A program made the position numbers and the translations under genes. Below are positions 21,006-32,129 of a stretch of 64,000 nucleotides of DNA, piece after piece. How positions within the stretch are numbered: position 1 is the stretch's first letter; every line of letters begins with the position of its first letter. The notes beneath the pieces were generated by a model. The model saw only the letters and a list, made by a program, of their open reading frames with translations, did no database searches and had not been told where the DNA came from. This DNA comes from Anaeramoeba flamelloides (Eukaryota > Metamonada > Anaeramoebidae), in assembly GCA_027625915.1 (NCBI GenBank), contig JANTQA010000036.1, positions 5,017,501 through 5,081,500 on the forward strand, in the 5' to 3' direction.

Positions 21006-24000
21006 ATGTCTTTCCCCCAAAGTTTAAAAAATTGGGAGTCTAAGGGAACAAGCTTTTCGACTTGGGGCCAACAAAAAAAATTTTATAAAAAATTTTCAAA
21101 AGACTTGTTGGTACAATTTCAAAAACTTGGAGCTAAAATCGTGTCAGAAGAAATAGGAGATATTCACGATTTGTTTTTACATTTATTTTGGTATCTTGAC
21201 AAAAAACAGGTAATATATTTAAGGAAGCATAAATTACGAAAAAAAAAAGGTAAAAAGTCTCCCTGTTCAACAAAGGATGAATTTTTGGCAAGGTTCTTGC
21301 ATAAGGAACTGAGTTTAAATATCTTGTTGTGTCTTAAATATTTAATCTCTGAAAGTAATAAACAAGAAAACAAAGAAAAAGAAAAAGGAAAAGGAAAAGA
21401 AAAAGGAAAAGAAAAAGGAAAAGAAAAAGAGAAAGAAAAAGAGAAGGAAAAGGAAGAGGAAAAAGAAACAAAAGAAAAAGAAAAAGGAAATGAAAATGAA
21501 AATGAAAAAGAAAATGAAAATGAAAATGAAAATGAAAATGAAAATGAAAATGAAAAAGAAAAAGAAAAAGAGAAGGAAAAGGAAGAGGAAAAGGAAAAGG
21601 ATAAGGATATGAAAAACAAAACAAATTTGTTTTATATAAAAGGACTAGCCACTTTTATGGTTGATCATTTAGTTGCCCTGACAAGCAAAACACAAAGAGA
21701 CAAATCAACAAAAAATTCTGAACAGGTTGTCACATTATTGGGGATGATTTTCAACAGAGACATGACGTTTGATAAGAAGCACGAAAAAAAACAGGTTCCT
21801 CTAGTTATTCATGTTTTACAAATCTTGGTGTCGCTTTGTGATAACCCAGAGGCGGTCCTAGAGCTAGGCAACGAAAAAAATTTAAAAAGGTTAGTAGCAA
21901 TTTCTGGTATCAAAGAATATGGTGATCTGTTCACTTTTTTCGTTTTGAGAAAAATCCTGATGAAAGTGGGAAAGGAATTGATCAATTCCAAAAACACGAA
22001 ATTTTTCCACGAAAATCCAGATTTTTTAAAACATTTAATCTCAATGATTAATCCCAAGGGTAGCTGGTCATTCCCGTGGCTACTGGGATTACTCAAGGAC
22101 TTGGTTAACTTGGTTGGCATTACCGTAAAAATTGAAAAATCTGATAAGATTTTGAGGATTTTTGAAAAGAATCATGGGTATTGGAAACTAAAGGAAATCG
22201 CCCAACGACTTTTAGAAAACGGCCTTGTCCAAGAACTTTTTGCTTTTTTACGTTTATTAAAAGATTTGGTCATAATTGGAATACCCTTTTCAAAGACAGT
22301 CACAGACGACAACCAAAATGAAAAACAAAAAAAAAAAAATAATATTGAAACAAAGCTAAAAAAATCAATATCGGATATTCAATTAGAAATTAAAAAAAAA
22401 ACAAACGAAAAAGAAAAAAAATACAATAATTTTGAAAAAAACAAAAAAAAAAAATACAATAAAGAGGAGGAATCTGAGGAAGAAGATGAGTTAATTAAAA
22501 AAAAAAAAAAAAAAAACACAAAAAAAGAAAGTTCGTACCACAAAAATGAAAAAAATAAATATTCTGATAGCGATACTAATACTAACACTAACACCGAGAG
22601 TAAAACAGGATCTGAAACTGAGAATGATGATATAACCAAAAAAAAACCCAACACTACAATAGAAAAAAATAATTCCAGGAATGACTCAACATCACTATCC
22701 GATTCAAATACAGAAAAAAATTCAAGTACACAAACTGTATTTGAATCAGAAACTAATTCGGAAAAAGAAAAGAATGACAAAGAAAAAGAAAGAGAAATAA
22801 AATTAGAAATGGAAAAAAATAGCAAAGAAAAAGAAGATGAAAAAAAAATAAAGAAAAAACAAAAAGAAAAAGCAAAAGTAAAAAGGGCAAAGAAAAAAAA
22901 AAAAGAAATTAAATTAGAAATTGAAAAAAATAACGAAGAAAACGAAGATCAAAAACAAATAAAAAAAAAGCAAAAACAAATAATTGATTTTAGACCCAAT
23001 GAAAAAGTGTATGATATTATTTTGGAAATATCTTTATCAAAATTAGGAATCAAAATTTGTGTTGAGACTTTGATTGCTATTATTATAGAAATGTTAAAGA
23101 CTTATCGCGCCTTTTGGAGAATCATTAAAAAAGAAAAGGCAATCCAAAAGATGTTTAAAATGTTTTTCAAATTAAAGCCCACAGTTAGGGAATCATTATT
23201 AGTTGCATTTCAACTTTTCGTTGAAGCAAGCATTGAAGAATTTTCAAAGGATAACAATAACAATAACAATAATAATAACAATAATAATAAAAATAGAAAT
23301 AGTCAACAAACGGAAGAGATGGTGGGAAAAGATAAAGACATTTTAGAAATGATCAGCACCTTTATTGGGTTTATGGATCATAAAAAGGCACCAAAAGGAA
23401 CAAATTTAGTTCTGTTTACACACACTAATGGAATGATTCAAAGTAGAATTGAATGGGGAGCATTTCTCAAAAAGGGAGGCATTTTACCAATTATCTTCTC
23501 TCATTTACAATTAGAAACAAGCGGAAGGGGAAATGAGAAAATTGTTATTCAATTATTAGAGTTTTTATCATTTTTTTTACCAATTTCAGAACAAAACAGA
23601 AAAGACTTTTACAAATTAGGAGGATATCAACAAATACACCATAGATTATTAAGTGATCACTTAAGATGGCATTCTTTAAATATTTTCATCCAAATAGTCA
23701 AAGTTGTTGAAGAAAAAGAAAGTTTACAAATTATTAAAGATTTAATTAATTTATTAAAGACTACTGGTGAGGGAAATGTATTGTCTATTGGTATTTTTAA
23801 AATTAGGTGTACTATTTTAACTGCTTTATCCATTATGGGTAAATTTAACCCAATTGTAAAAAATCAATTTAATAGGAATGGTGGTTTTATATGGATTTTT
23901 AAAATTTTAAATTCATTAAGTTCAACAATATATAAATTATCATCACCAAAAAAAACGGAAAAAAAAAAAAAAGCAAAAGAATCAGAATCAGAAAAAGTTG

Positions 24001-27000
24001 GTGGTAATTATGAAGAAGAAGCAGATGACAATCGATATAAAGAAGAAGAAAAATTGGCTTTAAAAGAAATATATAGTCAATTTGATTTTTTCCAATCAAT
24101 AGATAAAAATACAAAAAAAACAAATAAAAAAACAGAAAATGAAGATGACGAAAATCATGATCAAGAAAAACATAAAAGCAAAAGAGCAAAGCCAGAAACT
24201 AATTTATATAGAACATATTTATTCATTGATACAATGTTAAGAACTATTTCAATAATGATTGATAATAATCTAGAAAATAAAAAATACATTGATCAAAAAT
24301 TATTAGATTTCAATCATTTATTATTTAATCCATTGATGAAATTACAATTATTCAAAAGCAAATATTTAGGGTTAATATTTCATAGTTTAATTGATTTATC
24401 AGCGGGATGTAATTGGTCAAAATATCCAAAATATGAAATAGATTATAAATTTTCAAACTATTCAAAGGTAAATCAACATCTTCTGTCATTTCCAAAATCA
24501 TTAATTTTGCCAACATTGGTAAATAGGAATAATAATCTGCAAAAATTAGAGATTAATAAACAAAAATCCATTATACAAAAAACATTAATTAAAAATCCTA
24601 TTTCCAATTTGGAAATTTTCACTTTAAATTATCAAAAAAACTGCCTAATTAACAACAGTAGTAATAATAACAGTATTAATAATAACAATAATAGCAAAAA
24701 CGGGAACAAGAATAATAACAATAAGAAGGGCATGAAAAATAACCGGAATAACCCAGTGACAACCAATTTAGTTTATATACAATACCCACAAGTTATTAAT
24801 TTAATTATAAAAATAATCAAATATTTATTCGATAAAACTAATAATGAAACTAATAATAACAAAAAACCAAAAAAGGATGACGAAGGGAAAGAAAAAACCA
24901 AGGAATTAAATATTAAAAAAGAAATTAATTTGATTTTACAGCATTTGATTAATTTAATAAAATCCAATTCAGGAAACAGTTCACAATTAAATAAAAGTGG
25001 GTTTTTAGAATTATTATTAAATGAATTTAAAGATGCATTTTTAAATCAAAAACATGGGTTACATAATTCCCTTACCCAATTATTTGAAGAAATCTCATTT
25101 ACTATGATTACACCACAATCTCTTAAATTATATTTTTCTTTGATAAAGGAAACAAAATCCCCAAATAATTTCTTGTTAGCCCTAGGCAAAATGTGTCAAA
25201 AGAAATTTATTCCAAATAATTATATTGAATTTAATTATAACAACACTTACAATGGTAATCAACAAACTGGTAAAATCAACTTGAAAAAGATCATTGATCA
25301 ATCATTTTTTCAGACGAATGGATATAGTTTCTCAATTTGGTTTAATATTAAATCATTTGGCAATTTGCAGAACAACAACATCATTAAAATAATCAAATTA
25401 AAATTAAATGAGATTAATCATTTGCATTTCTCAATTAATAAAAATGGAAGCATTAATATTAAATTAAAAAATGATCAAATAATTGAATTAAATTTTAATA
25501 ATATTAATATTATTTCCAAAAAATGGTATCATTTAATTTTGACCCAAAAGGCTGGTTCGAAGGTCAAAAATTACAGTAGCGAATTATTTTGTTATTTAAA
25601 TGGCATTTTAATTGAAAAAAGGGATTTTTATTATCCTATGTTTAATAATAATAATAAATTGAGTATAAAATTTGGCGGATGGGAGAAAGACCAAGACAAT
25701 GATAATCTAATTTGGCAATTTACAAACCCAACGCTTTTTTCACAGCAATTGACCGATGAACAAATATTCGTCTTATATGCATTAGGCTTTAATTATGACT
25801 ATTATTTAGATAATAAAACATTGAGTGGATTTTTATTGCACGAAGAAATCATTAATAATCCAAAATATATTAATTTTTTTCATAATCATTTAGGTTTAAT
25901 TAGCAATTGGAAGAGACAGCCCACTGAATTCTTAAAAAAGAAAAATATTTTTTCCTTCATAGTTCGAAAGTCCTTAATCAAAGTCAAACTGTCAAAAAGG
26001 GAGATCCAAGAAAATAATTCAAAGCCTCTCACTGATCAATTAAGAATTACAAATAAATATTATAATAAGAAATTCGAGAATCCAAACAACTGCTATTGCA
26101 ATTATTATAAAAATCATTTTTTCAAACAGTCTTTGCAATCTATAGGAGGCATCAATTGCCTATTGTTTTTACTGGCTCAATCTTTAAATCGGATGGATGA
26201 GGATTATCAATACAACACTTTACATTTAATTAAGCATTATATGATTAATCAGCCACCAAAGATATTGATCAGGGAAAAAACTGTTTTCGAATTATTGTCC
26301 GTAATTTTTGCAAATGAAAATTGGAAGATGACTCCAAAGATGTTCAAATTAATTTTCAGCTTTACTGGGATCAATATAATTAAATACTCTAGCAAAGTTC
26401 AAAAAATTGAATTGGAAGGATTTTTTACAAATATGCCTGCGCTATTTGGATTACTTTTTAATTGGAAAATATGGGGAAGACAATCATTGGAATATCAATT
26501 AAATATTTTTAATATAATCTATAAATTGATTTCTCAAAAATATGCCAATCATCAATTAAATATTTCTCAATTACAAAAATCACAATTTTTATTAAAAATG
26601 TTTCAATTTTTAAAAGAACATCCAACAATACATTTTAAAATTATACAAAGGATCATCAATATTTTTAATACTTTGGATCAAACTACAGAGGGTTTGTTAA
26701 ATATTTTAAATTTCTTAATTGAAACACAATATTTGAATTTTGATAAACAAGAAAATTCAGATCAAAGGAAATCTTCAAATATTGATAGGTTTAAAAAAAA
26801 AAGAGCCAGTCGTCGCAGTGGTACAAAATCAACAACTTTAGAATTCACTAATTCAATTTATAATGACCCCATCCAGAAAAATAGAATACTGTTTATTAAC
26901 TATTTATCTGATATTATTCAAAGCAATCAAACAAAGCAATTCGTTTTAGATTTTATCCTGGAATGTGATTCTGAAAATTTGGTATCCATTTTAAGACATC

Positions 27001-30000
27001 CAAGTAATTCAATTAGAACTTCAATTTTAAATTTAATCAGATCTTGTCTGTTTTCGATCAAGTTTATAAATAAATTCCAGGAAAGACATGTATTTAATTT
27101 AATTGGGAACTTTCTTTCATATTTTGAAATAAATAATGAAATTTTAGATTTCTTATTTTTATTGACAAAGAAATGTTATCAGATTGTACCAATCAAAATT
27201 CTAATTGCGAAATCAACACATTTTGGGTTTAAAACCCAAGTATTAAATAGATTATTAGACTTATTCAAAAATTCTAATGGGGTTGAAAAATTTAAATTTA
27301 TTCAAAATGGATTAATAGATTTATTATGTGAAATCATTTTATCAGAAACTCAAGATGAAAAAAATTCATTAAATAAAAGCAGTCAACTGAAAAGGAATAT
27401 CAATTTGAATCAATTAGAAAAGAATAATGGGAGAGGGAAAGGGAAGAAAAATAAAACACAAAAATATAAAGATCATTCAGGAATCATTCAAAAGGCAAGG
27501 TATTTTTTAATAGATATTGGAAAATTTTCAATAAATTTTGATCAAGGAATCAACAAGGTATTCCGACAAATTGTTAAATCAGTGAATAAATTAGAAAAGG
27601 ATCTTGGTGGGGAAACAATTATTTACTACCAACAATCTGTCTTAATTGGTATTTTCAAGACTATAGAAAAAACGACCAAGAAGTTAAAAGATAAACTTGA
27701 TCAAAATCGTATTTTTAGAGACAATGTTCGGGATTTTGCCAAATTTTTATATAGAATAATTCTTTATTGGGTTCTTGATTGCCAAAAGTCTACCGAAAAA
27801 AACATTTACAATAATTTCCCGACAAAAAAAAATACTTTATTTTTTAATCAAATTTTTAACTTTTTCATCAACTTACAGAAAGTAGAGGTTTTCATTTTTG
27901 TCAAAGACATTTTAATTAAAATAATTCTTTTGTTCTTATTAAACAAATTACAAAACAATTCAATTCAATTTTTATGTTTAAATTTGTTAAATGATAATAC
28001 TGGTTTATTAGATTACATTTTAACAAAAGATCGATTTGCTGCGTTATTAAAATATAAATTGTGTTCAAATATTTTGTTTTATCAAGAAATGGAGCAAAAC
28101 AACAAGAAAAGGAAATCAAAAGAAAAGGAAAAAGAAATAATTAATAAAGAAGAGATTAAATTTAATAATTTCAGTGAAGAATTAATCAAAGATATTTTTG
28201 AAAGAACTAAAAAAAAATTTTTAGAAAAAATATTTAAAAAGGATTTTCAGAACCAAATAAAAAAAACTCATCAGCAAAATAAAAAAAATTATAATACCTG
28301 GCATGAAAAAACAAATACAAGATATAAAAAAATGATTAGATTCTTAACAGTTAGTAGTTTAGTTTACAGAACAGAATCAAATACTGAATTTCTAAAGCCA
28401 CCACCAGATTTATCTGAAGTGCAATTAAACTCAATTATTGAAAAATATAATAATTTAATTGAAAAGCAGAAGGACAATGAAAAAAGAAATCGATTAAATA
28501 AATTAACTAATAATTATAGAATTATGAAATTATGGCAAATTATTATCAAACAAATGACGAATGAAAGAGCAGTTTGGTTTAAACAACCGAAATTGATTTT
28601 GTATTTAAAGGATCCAACAGAGGGCCCAATGAGAGTTAGAAAAAGATTGAAAAAGAAATTTTTATATAATGATGATTTAATTAATAATTATTTGAAAAAG
28701 TTTGATTTTTTGAATAAAAAAAATGATCAAAAGGAGATCAAGAAATTTAATAATCAGTTAATTGAAGAAAATGCAAATTTTAAACAAATTTCTACCAACA
28801 ACTTTTCAAATTTAATGAAAATTTATAATAAGAAGAAGAGGAGGAAGAGGAAGAACGGCGAGGAGAAGAAGACGGAGAAGAAGAGGAAGAAGAGGAAGGA
28901 AAATGATGAAAATGGGTTAATTAATTATCAAGAATTAATTAAAAAAGTTTGTTACAAAGATTTTAATTATTTCGACATTATAAAAGATATTAACAAATCA
29001 ACAAAAAATGGGAAAAGAAAATATATCAAATTTAATATTCAAATTTGTGATGGGAATAGTAAATCATTTGACAACAATAATTTGAATTGCAAAGGAGAAA
29101 TCATCTTTGGCAAGCAATCCTTCCATTTGCTATTAAATGATAACAAAAAATACAAGGCGTTTAATTATATTTTAATACGTGAAATTTACACACAAAGATA
29201 TTTTTTCAAAGACTTGGCTCTAGAAATAATGCTTACGAACGGCCAAACCCTATTTTTGATTTTTAACAAGAGAGAGCATAGAGACGAAACTTTCAAAATA
29301 TTAAAAGCTCAAGATCTGCCAAACATTAGCCAATTGTTGGGTAAGCATTTTGATAAGTTTTTACCGTTAAGGAAATGCATCCAATTGTGGAAAAGTAGGA
29401 AAATTTCCAATTTCCAATATTTGATGTGGCTAAATACGCTAGCTAGTCGAACTTTTAATGATTTAAATCAATATCCAATTTTCCCATATTTGGTTTCAGA
29501 GTATAATCATCCTAAATTGGATTTTGCAAATAAAAATGATTTTAGAAATCTGAATTTTTTAATGGGGTGCTTAAACAGCAAAAGAAAGGAACAGTATTTG
29601 GAAAACTATGAAAATTTAGTCAAAAAAACTCAAGAAAATAAAGAAAAAGAAAAAAAGAAAAGTGAGAAGAGAAGAGAAATTATACCATATCATTATCCCA
29701 ATTTTTCATCAAATTATCAAACAGTTTTATACTATTTAATGAGAATTGAACCATTTTATTCAAAATTAACTGGGATGAAGAAAAAGAAAGACAACGAAGG
29801 CATGTTTCTTTCCATTAAAAAATCTTATGATCAATCAAGTAAACTCATATTGAATGATATCAAGGAACTAATTCCAGAATATTTTTATTTTCCAGAAATG
29901 TTTATTAATATTAATGGTTTTCATTTTGGTTCACAAAATAATCATTTTATCAATGACGTAAAGCTACCCAAGTGGGCAAATAATGATATTAGATTGTTTA

Positions 30001-31382
30001 TTAAAAAACAAAGAGAAATATTAGAATCAGAAACTGTTTCACAAAATTTGAATTCTTGGATCGACCATATTTTTGGTTATAAATTATTTGGCGGAAATGC
30101 CAAAGAATCAGTTAATATTTATCATCCAAATTGCTATCAAAAGGAATCAGAAAAGGGAGACTATAACGAAAAAGATGATGGTGAAGATGAAAGTGGTGGT
30201 GAAGATGAAAGTGATGATAAAGAAGAAGGTGGAAAGGAAATGGAAAAGGAAATTGAAAAGGAAATGGAAAAGGGGATGCAAAAAGAAGAAATGAGAAGAA
30301 GAAGAGAAATAAAAGTTAAAGGACAAATACCCGTACAATTATTCCAAAACGCACACCCTACCAGAAAGACCGCAGGTCCAAGAATCAAAAATGTGGGGGT
30401 AACTGTAATTAGTGAAGAAATGGAAGAGACTAAAGATATGTGGGAAAAGAAACCTAATAACAGATTCAAAAAACAAATCTTTATCAATCCACAGGAATTG
30501 GAATATTCTGAGTACTCCACCTTTAATGGCGAAATAGACAAATTAATAGTATTGTCTGAAAAAAATGTCATTTTGCCGTTGTCGAAAAATCAACAGATCT
30601 TAAGATTAAAGCATAGAGACGTCATGCTTAATTGGTCCAAATACGATTCCAACTTGATCATTTCGCAATATGAAACGAATCAAATCCAATTCATTAAATC
30701 AAATAGATTCAAAAGACCCATAAGGCATTGTATTCTTCATAATAATGGCTTCAACTTCATAATTTGTTCCGTTGGTAATTGCCTTGTGGTTTATCAGCCG
30801 GCTATCACTCAAAATGGCATTGAAGATCTTGTGGAGAAAAGAGTCCTGTTTGGACATGACCAAAAAATTACTTGCCTTACAGAAATGTCAGAATACCAAA
30901 TGATCGCATCAGGATCAAAAGATGGAACCTGTATCCTATGGGACACAAATAAATGGAAACCAATCACTTCCCTAAGTAATCACGAGGGCAGTATTTCGGT
31001 TATCGAATCGTCCAAAATTTCAGGGGATATTTTAACCTTTACGCATAACAAAAAAAATGACGAAAATATTTTAAGATTATGGAATGTAAATGGATTCTTA
31101 TTAAAAACAATCAAACTGGAAAATGGTGACAATGGCTTTGTTCACTCTGCACTATTCACTTCAGGTATGGAAGGTATCGACAGAAATGTTATAATCTTAG
31201 GAATGAAAAATGGTTTGATATCATTTTATGATGCTTTCGATTTGTCCTTTATCACTAATTTGAAATCTCAAAATAATGTACCAATCACATCTTTAGTGAC
31301 TTCTTTGAATTCTAAACGTTTGTTCTCGGCTGAAAAAAACGGCTTGATACATGTTTGGGAAAGGAAAAACACTGAAAAATAA
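21006..31382 (+). CDS. Giant BEACH-WD40 protein
   Basis: A single uninterrupted frame of 3458 residues with ATG in the context ACACAATGTC and stop TAA. It belongs to the BEACH family (LvsA, WDFY3/Alfy, NBEA/LRBA and LYST types), cytosolic scaffolds in vesicle traffic, lysosome-related organelles, contractile vacuole or autophagy. Order seen: N-terminal helical region cut by Lys/Glu repeats (about 118-205) and an acidic, Lys-rich insert (about 440-660); an Asn run near 750; armadillo-like helical stretches; a concanavalin-like beta domain around 1430-1590 (GYSFSIWFNI); more helices; PH-BEACH from about 2695; BEACH at about 2790-3045 with QYLMWLNTLASRTFND, IRLFIKKQREILES and WIDHIFGYK; VQLFQNAHP link; and WD40 repeats from about 3180 (ASGSKDGTCILWD, VWERK). 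The usual FHYGTHYS segment is altered (PNFSSNYQTVLYYLMRIEPF is kept in spirit), so the BEACH domain is divergent. No FYVE domain. Which subfamily it belongs to cannot be settled by eye. Confidence 0.93.
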   Translation: MSFPQSLKNWESKGTSFSTWGQQKKFYKKFSKDLLVQFQKLGAKIVSEEIGDIHDLFLHLFWYLDKKQVIYLRKHKLRKKKGKKSPCSTKDEFLARFLHKELSLNILLCLKYLISESNKQENKEKEKGKGKEKGKEKGKEKEKEKEKEKEEEKETKEKEKGNENENEKENENENENENENENEKEKEKEKEKEEEKEKDKDMKNKTNLFYIKGLATFMVDHLVALTSKTQRDKSTKNSEQVVTLLGMIFNRDMTFDKKHEKKQVPLVIHVLQILVSLCDNPEAVLELGNEKNLKRLVAISGIKEYGDLFTFFVLRKILMKVGKELINSKNTKFFHENPDFLKHLISMINPKGSWSFPWLLGLLKDLVNLVGITVKIEKSDKILRIFEKNHGYWKLKEIAQRLLENGLVQELFAFLRLLKDLVIIGIPFSKTVTDDNQNEKQKKKNNIETKLKKSISDIQLEIKKKTNEKEKKYNNFEKNKKKKYNKEEESEEEDELIKKKKKKNTKKESSYHKNEKNKYSDSDTNTNTNTESKTGSETENDDITKKKPNTTIEKNNSRNDSTSLSDSNTEKNSSTQTVFESETNSEKEKNDKEKEREIKLEMEKNSKEKEDEKKIKKKQKEKAKVKRAKKKKKEIKLEIEKNNEENEDQKQIKKKQKQIIDFRPNEKVYDIILEISLSKLGIKICVETLIAIIIEMLKTYRAFWRIIKKEKAIQKMFKMFFKLKPTVRESLLVAFQLFVEASIEEFSKDNNNNNNNNNNNNKNRNSQQTEEMVGKDKDILEMISTFIGFMDHKKAPKGTNLVLFTHTNGMIQSRIEWGAFLKKGGILPIIFSHLQLETSGRGNEKIVIQLLEFLSFFLPISEQNRKDFYKLGGYQQIHHRLLSDHLRWHSLNIFIQIVKVVEEKESLQIIKDLINLLKTTGEGNVLSIGIFKIRCTILTALSIMGKFNPIVKNQFNRNGGFIWIFKILNSLSSTIYKLSSPKKTEKKKKAKESESEKVGGNYEEEADDNRYKEEEKLALKEIYSQFDFFQSIDKNTKKTNKKTENEDDENHDQEKHKSKRAKPETNLYRTYLFIDTMLRTISIMIDNNLENKKYIDQKLLDFNHLLFNPLMKLQLFKSKYLGLIFHSLIDLSAGCNWSKYPKYEIDYKFSNYSKVNQHLLSFPKSLILPTLVNRNNNLQKLEINKQKSIIQKTLIKNPISNLEIFTLNYQKNCLINNSSNNNSINNNNNSKNGNKNNNNKKGMKNNRNNPVTTNLVYIQYPQVINLIIKIIKYLFDKTNNETNNNKKPKKDDEGKEKTKELNIKKEINLILQHLINLIKSNSGNSSQLNKSGFLELLLNEFKDAFLNQKHGLHNSLTQLFEEISFTMITPQSLKLYFSLIKETKSPNNFLLALGKMCQKKFIPNNYIEFNYNNTYNGNQQTGKINLKKIIDQSFFQTNGYSFSIWFNIKSFGNLQNNNIIKIIKLKLNEINHLHFSINKNGSINIKLKNDQIIELNFNNINIISKKWYHLILTQKAGSKVKNYSSELFCYLNGILIEKRDFYYPMFNNNNKLSIKFGGWEKDQDNDNLIWQFTNPTLFSQQLTDEQIFVLYALGFNYDYYLDNKTLSGFLLHEEIINNPKYINFFHNHLGLISNWKRQPTEFLKKKNIFSFIVRKSLIKVKLSKREIQENNSKPLTDQLRITNKYYNKKFENPNNCYCNYYKNHFFKQSLQSIGGINCLLFLLAQSLNRMDEDYQYNTLHLIKHYMINQPPKILIREKTVFELLSVIFANENWKMTPKMFKLIFSFTGINIIKYSSKVQKIELEGFFTNMPALFGLLFNWKIWGRQSLEYQLNIFNIIYKLISQKYANHQLNISQLQKSQFLLKMFQFLKEHPTIHFKIIQRIINIFNTLDQTTEGLLNILNFLIETQYLNFDKQENSDQRKSSNIDRFKKKRASRRSGTKSTTLEFTNSIYNDPIQKNRILFINYLSDIIQSNQTKQFVLDFILECDSENLVSILRHPSNSIRTSILNLIRSCLFSIKFINKFQERHVFNLIGNFLSYFEINNEILDFLFLLTKKCYQIVPIKILIAKSTHFGFKTQVLNRLLDLFKNSNGVEKFKFIQNGLIDLLCEIILSETQDEKNSLNKSSQLKRNINLNQLEKNNGRGKGKKNKTQKYKDHSGIIQKARYFLIDIGKFSINFDQGINKVFRQIVKSVNKLEKDLGGETIIYYQQSVLIGIFKTIEKTTKKLKDKLDQNRIFRDNVRDFAKFLYRIILYWVLDCQKSTEKNIYNNFPTKKNTLFFNQIFNFFINLQKVEVFIFVKDILIKIILLFLLNKLQNNSIQFLCLNLLNDNTGLLDYILTKDRFAALLKYKLCSNILFYQEMEQNNKKRKSKEKEKEIINKEEIKFNNFSEELIKDIFERTKKKFLEKIFKKDFQNQIKKTHQQNKKNYNTWHEKTNTRYKKMIRFLTVSSLVYRTESNTEFLKPPPDLSEVQLNSIIEKYNNLIEKQKDNEKRNRLNKLTNNYRIMKLWQIIIKQMTNERAVWFKQPKLILYLKDPTEGPMRVRKRLKKKFLYNDDLINNYLKKFDFLNKKNDQKEIKKFNNQLIEENANFKQISTNNFSNLMKIYNKKKRRKRKNGEEKKTEKKRKKRKENDENGLINYQELIKKVCYKDFNYFDIIKDINKSTKNGKRKYIKFNIQICDGNSKSFDNNNLNCKGEIIFGKQSFHLLLNDNKKYKAFNYILIREIYTQRYFFKDLALEIMLTNGQTLFLIFNKREHRDETFKILKAQDLPNISQLLGKHFDKFLPLRKCIQLWKSRKISNFQYLMWLNTLASRTFNDLNQYPIFPYLVSEYNHPKLDFANKNDFRNLNFLMGCLNSKRKEQYLENYENLVKKTQENKEKEKKKSEKRREIIPYHYPNFSSNYQTVLYYLMRIEPFYSKLTGMKKKKDNEGMFLSIKKSYDQSSKLILNDIKELIPEYFYFPEMFININGFHFGSQNNHFINDVKLPKWANNDIRLFIKKQREILESETVSQNLNSWIDHIFGYKLFGGNAKESVNIYHPNCYQKESEKGDYNEKDDGEDESGGEDESDDKEEGGKEMEKEIEKEMEKGMQKEEMRRRREIKVKGQIPVQLFQNAHPTRKTAGPRIKNVGVTVISEEMEETKDMWEKKPNNRFKKQIFINPQELEYSEYSTFNGEIDKLIVLSEKNVILPLSKNQQILRLKHRDVMLNWSKYDSNLIISQYETNQIQFIKSNRFKRPIRHCILHNNGFNFIICSVGNCLVVYQPAITQNGIEDLVEKRVLFGHDQKITCLTEMSEYQMIASGSKDGTCILWDTNKWKPITSLSNHEGSISVIESSKISGDILTFTHNKKNDENILRLWNVNGFLLKTIKLENGDNGFVHSALFTSGMEGIDRNVIILGMKNGLISFYDAFDLSFITNLKSQNNVPITSLVTSLNSKRLFSAEKNGLIHVWERKNTEK
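21361..21620 (+). repeat. Lys-Glu coding repeat in the BEACH gene
   Basis: Imperfect hexamer repeats GAAAAA, GGAAAA and GAAAAT encode alternating Lys-Glu and Asn-Glu pairs. They create long open frames on the other strand made only of Phe/Ser or Phe/Leu, which are not genes. A very similar array, also in frame for Lys-Glu, lies in the TPR gene at about 56090-56390 on the minus strand. Confidence 0.85.
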
Positions 31383-31409
31383 TAATATATCAATTTGAAT
31401 ATAGTGATG

Positions 31410-31605
31410 ACTTTTTTAAAACTTTTGAACAGTTTTCTGTTTTAATAAAGTGTGGAGTTTTTTTTTAAAAAAAGTCCGGTTCTTCACAACTATAACCTCT
31501 GATTCATATTTAAATGTTAACTTCTCTTTTTAAAAATAGAAAATTTGAAAAAGTTTTTAAAAAAAGTTGTAAAAAAGTACTCACTATTTGAAAACGGATG
31601 TATAG
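31410..31605 (+). repeat. Inverted-end repeat directly after the BEACH gene
   Basis: Matches 14222-14490 in PHF5A intron 2: GTTTTAATAAAGTG, an AAAAAAGTCCGGTTCTTC block, and the end AAAAAAGTACTCACTATTTG. It begins about 30 bases past the BEACH stop codon, so the transcript end probably lies in it or just before it. Confidence 0.5.
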
Positions 31606-32129
31606 TGTATTTTCTTTTTTCTTTTTTCTTTTTCTTTTTTTTTTTTTCTTGATTTTTTTTTATTTTTCTCTCAGGGGTTTGCACAAATATTTTATATATT
31701 TTTCTTTTGCAAAATAAATAATTATTTTTTTATCTCTTTATTTTTGAAAAACATTTTCAATAATTTTATTTTTTTTTTTAGGAAATCTTTTGTTGAATTT
31801 ATTGATTGAATTATTTTTAAGGGAGGTAGTCTTTCTATTTTTTCTTTTAAATTTTCATAAAAAAAAAATAATATTTCAAATAATATTAGATAATTTAAGA
31901 ACTGTGTTTCAAATCGGAGATTGGTATTTTGTTTATACTGATATGTATTTAGGGAAGGGGGTGATAAATCTCACAACTTTTTGTAAAGTTAGATCTAAAA
32001 AGTAAAAAATAAAATATTTTTCCTAAAAATGATGGTCCTCTTTTTCTGAGATTTCCAATTTATGAGATTTTAAAAAAATGAAAAAAAACGATCAGAAAAA
32101 AACTTCATTTTGAGGAAATTCCCTTTTAG

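Noticed and set aside
21164-21624. Long minus-strand frames made of Phe/Ser and Phe/Leu
   Set aside because: They are the reverse reading of the Lys-Glu hexamer array in the BEACH gene; no other composition and no start context.
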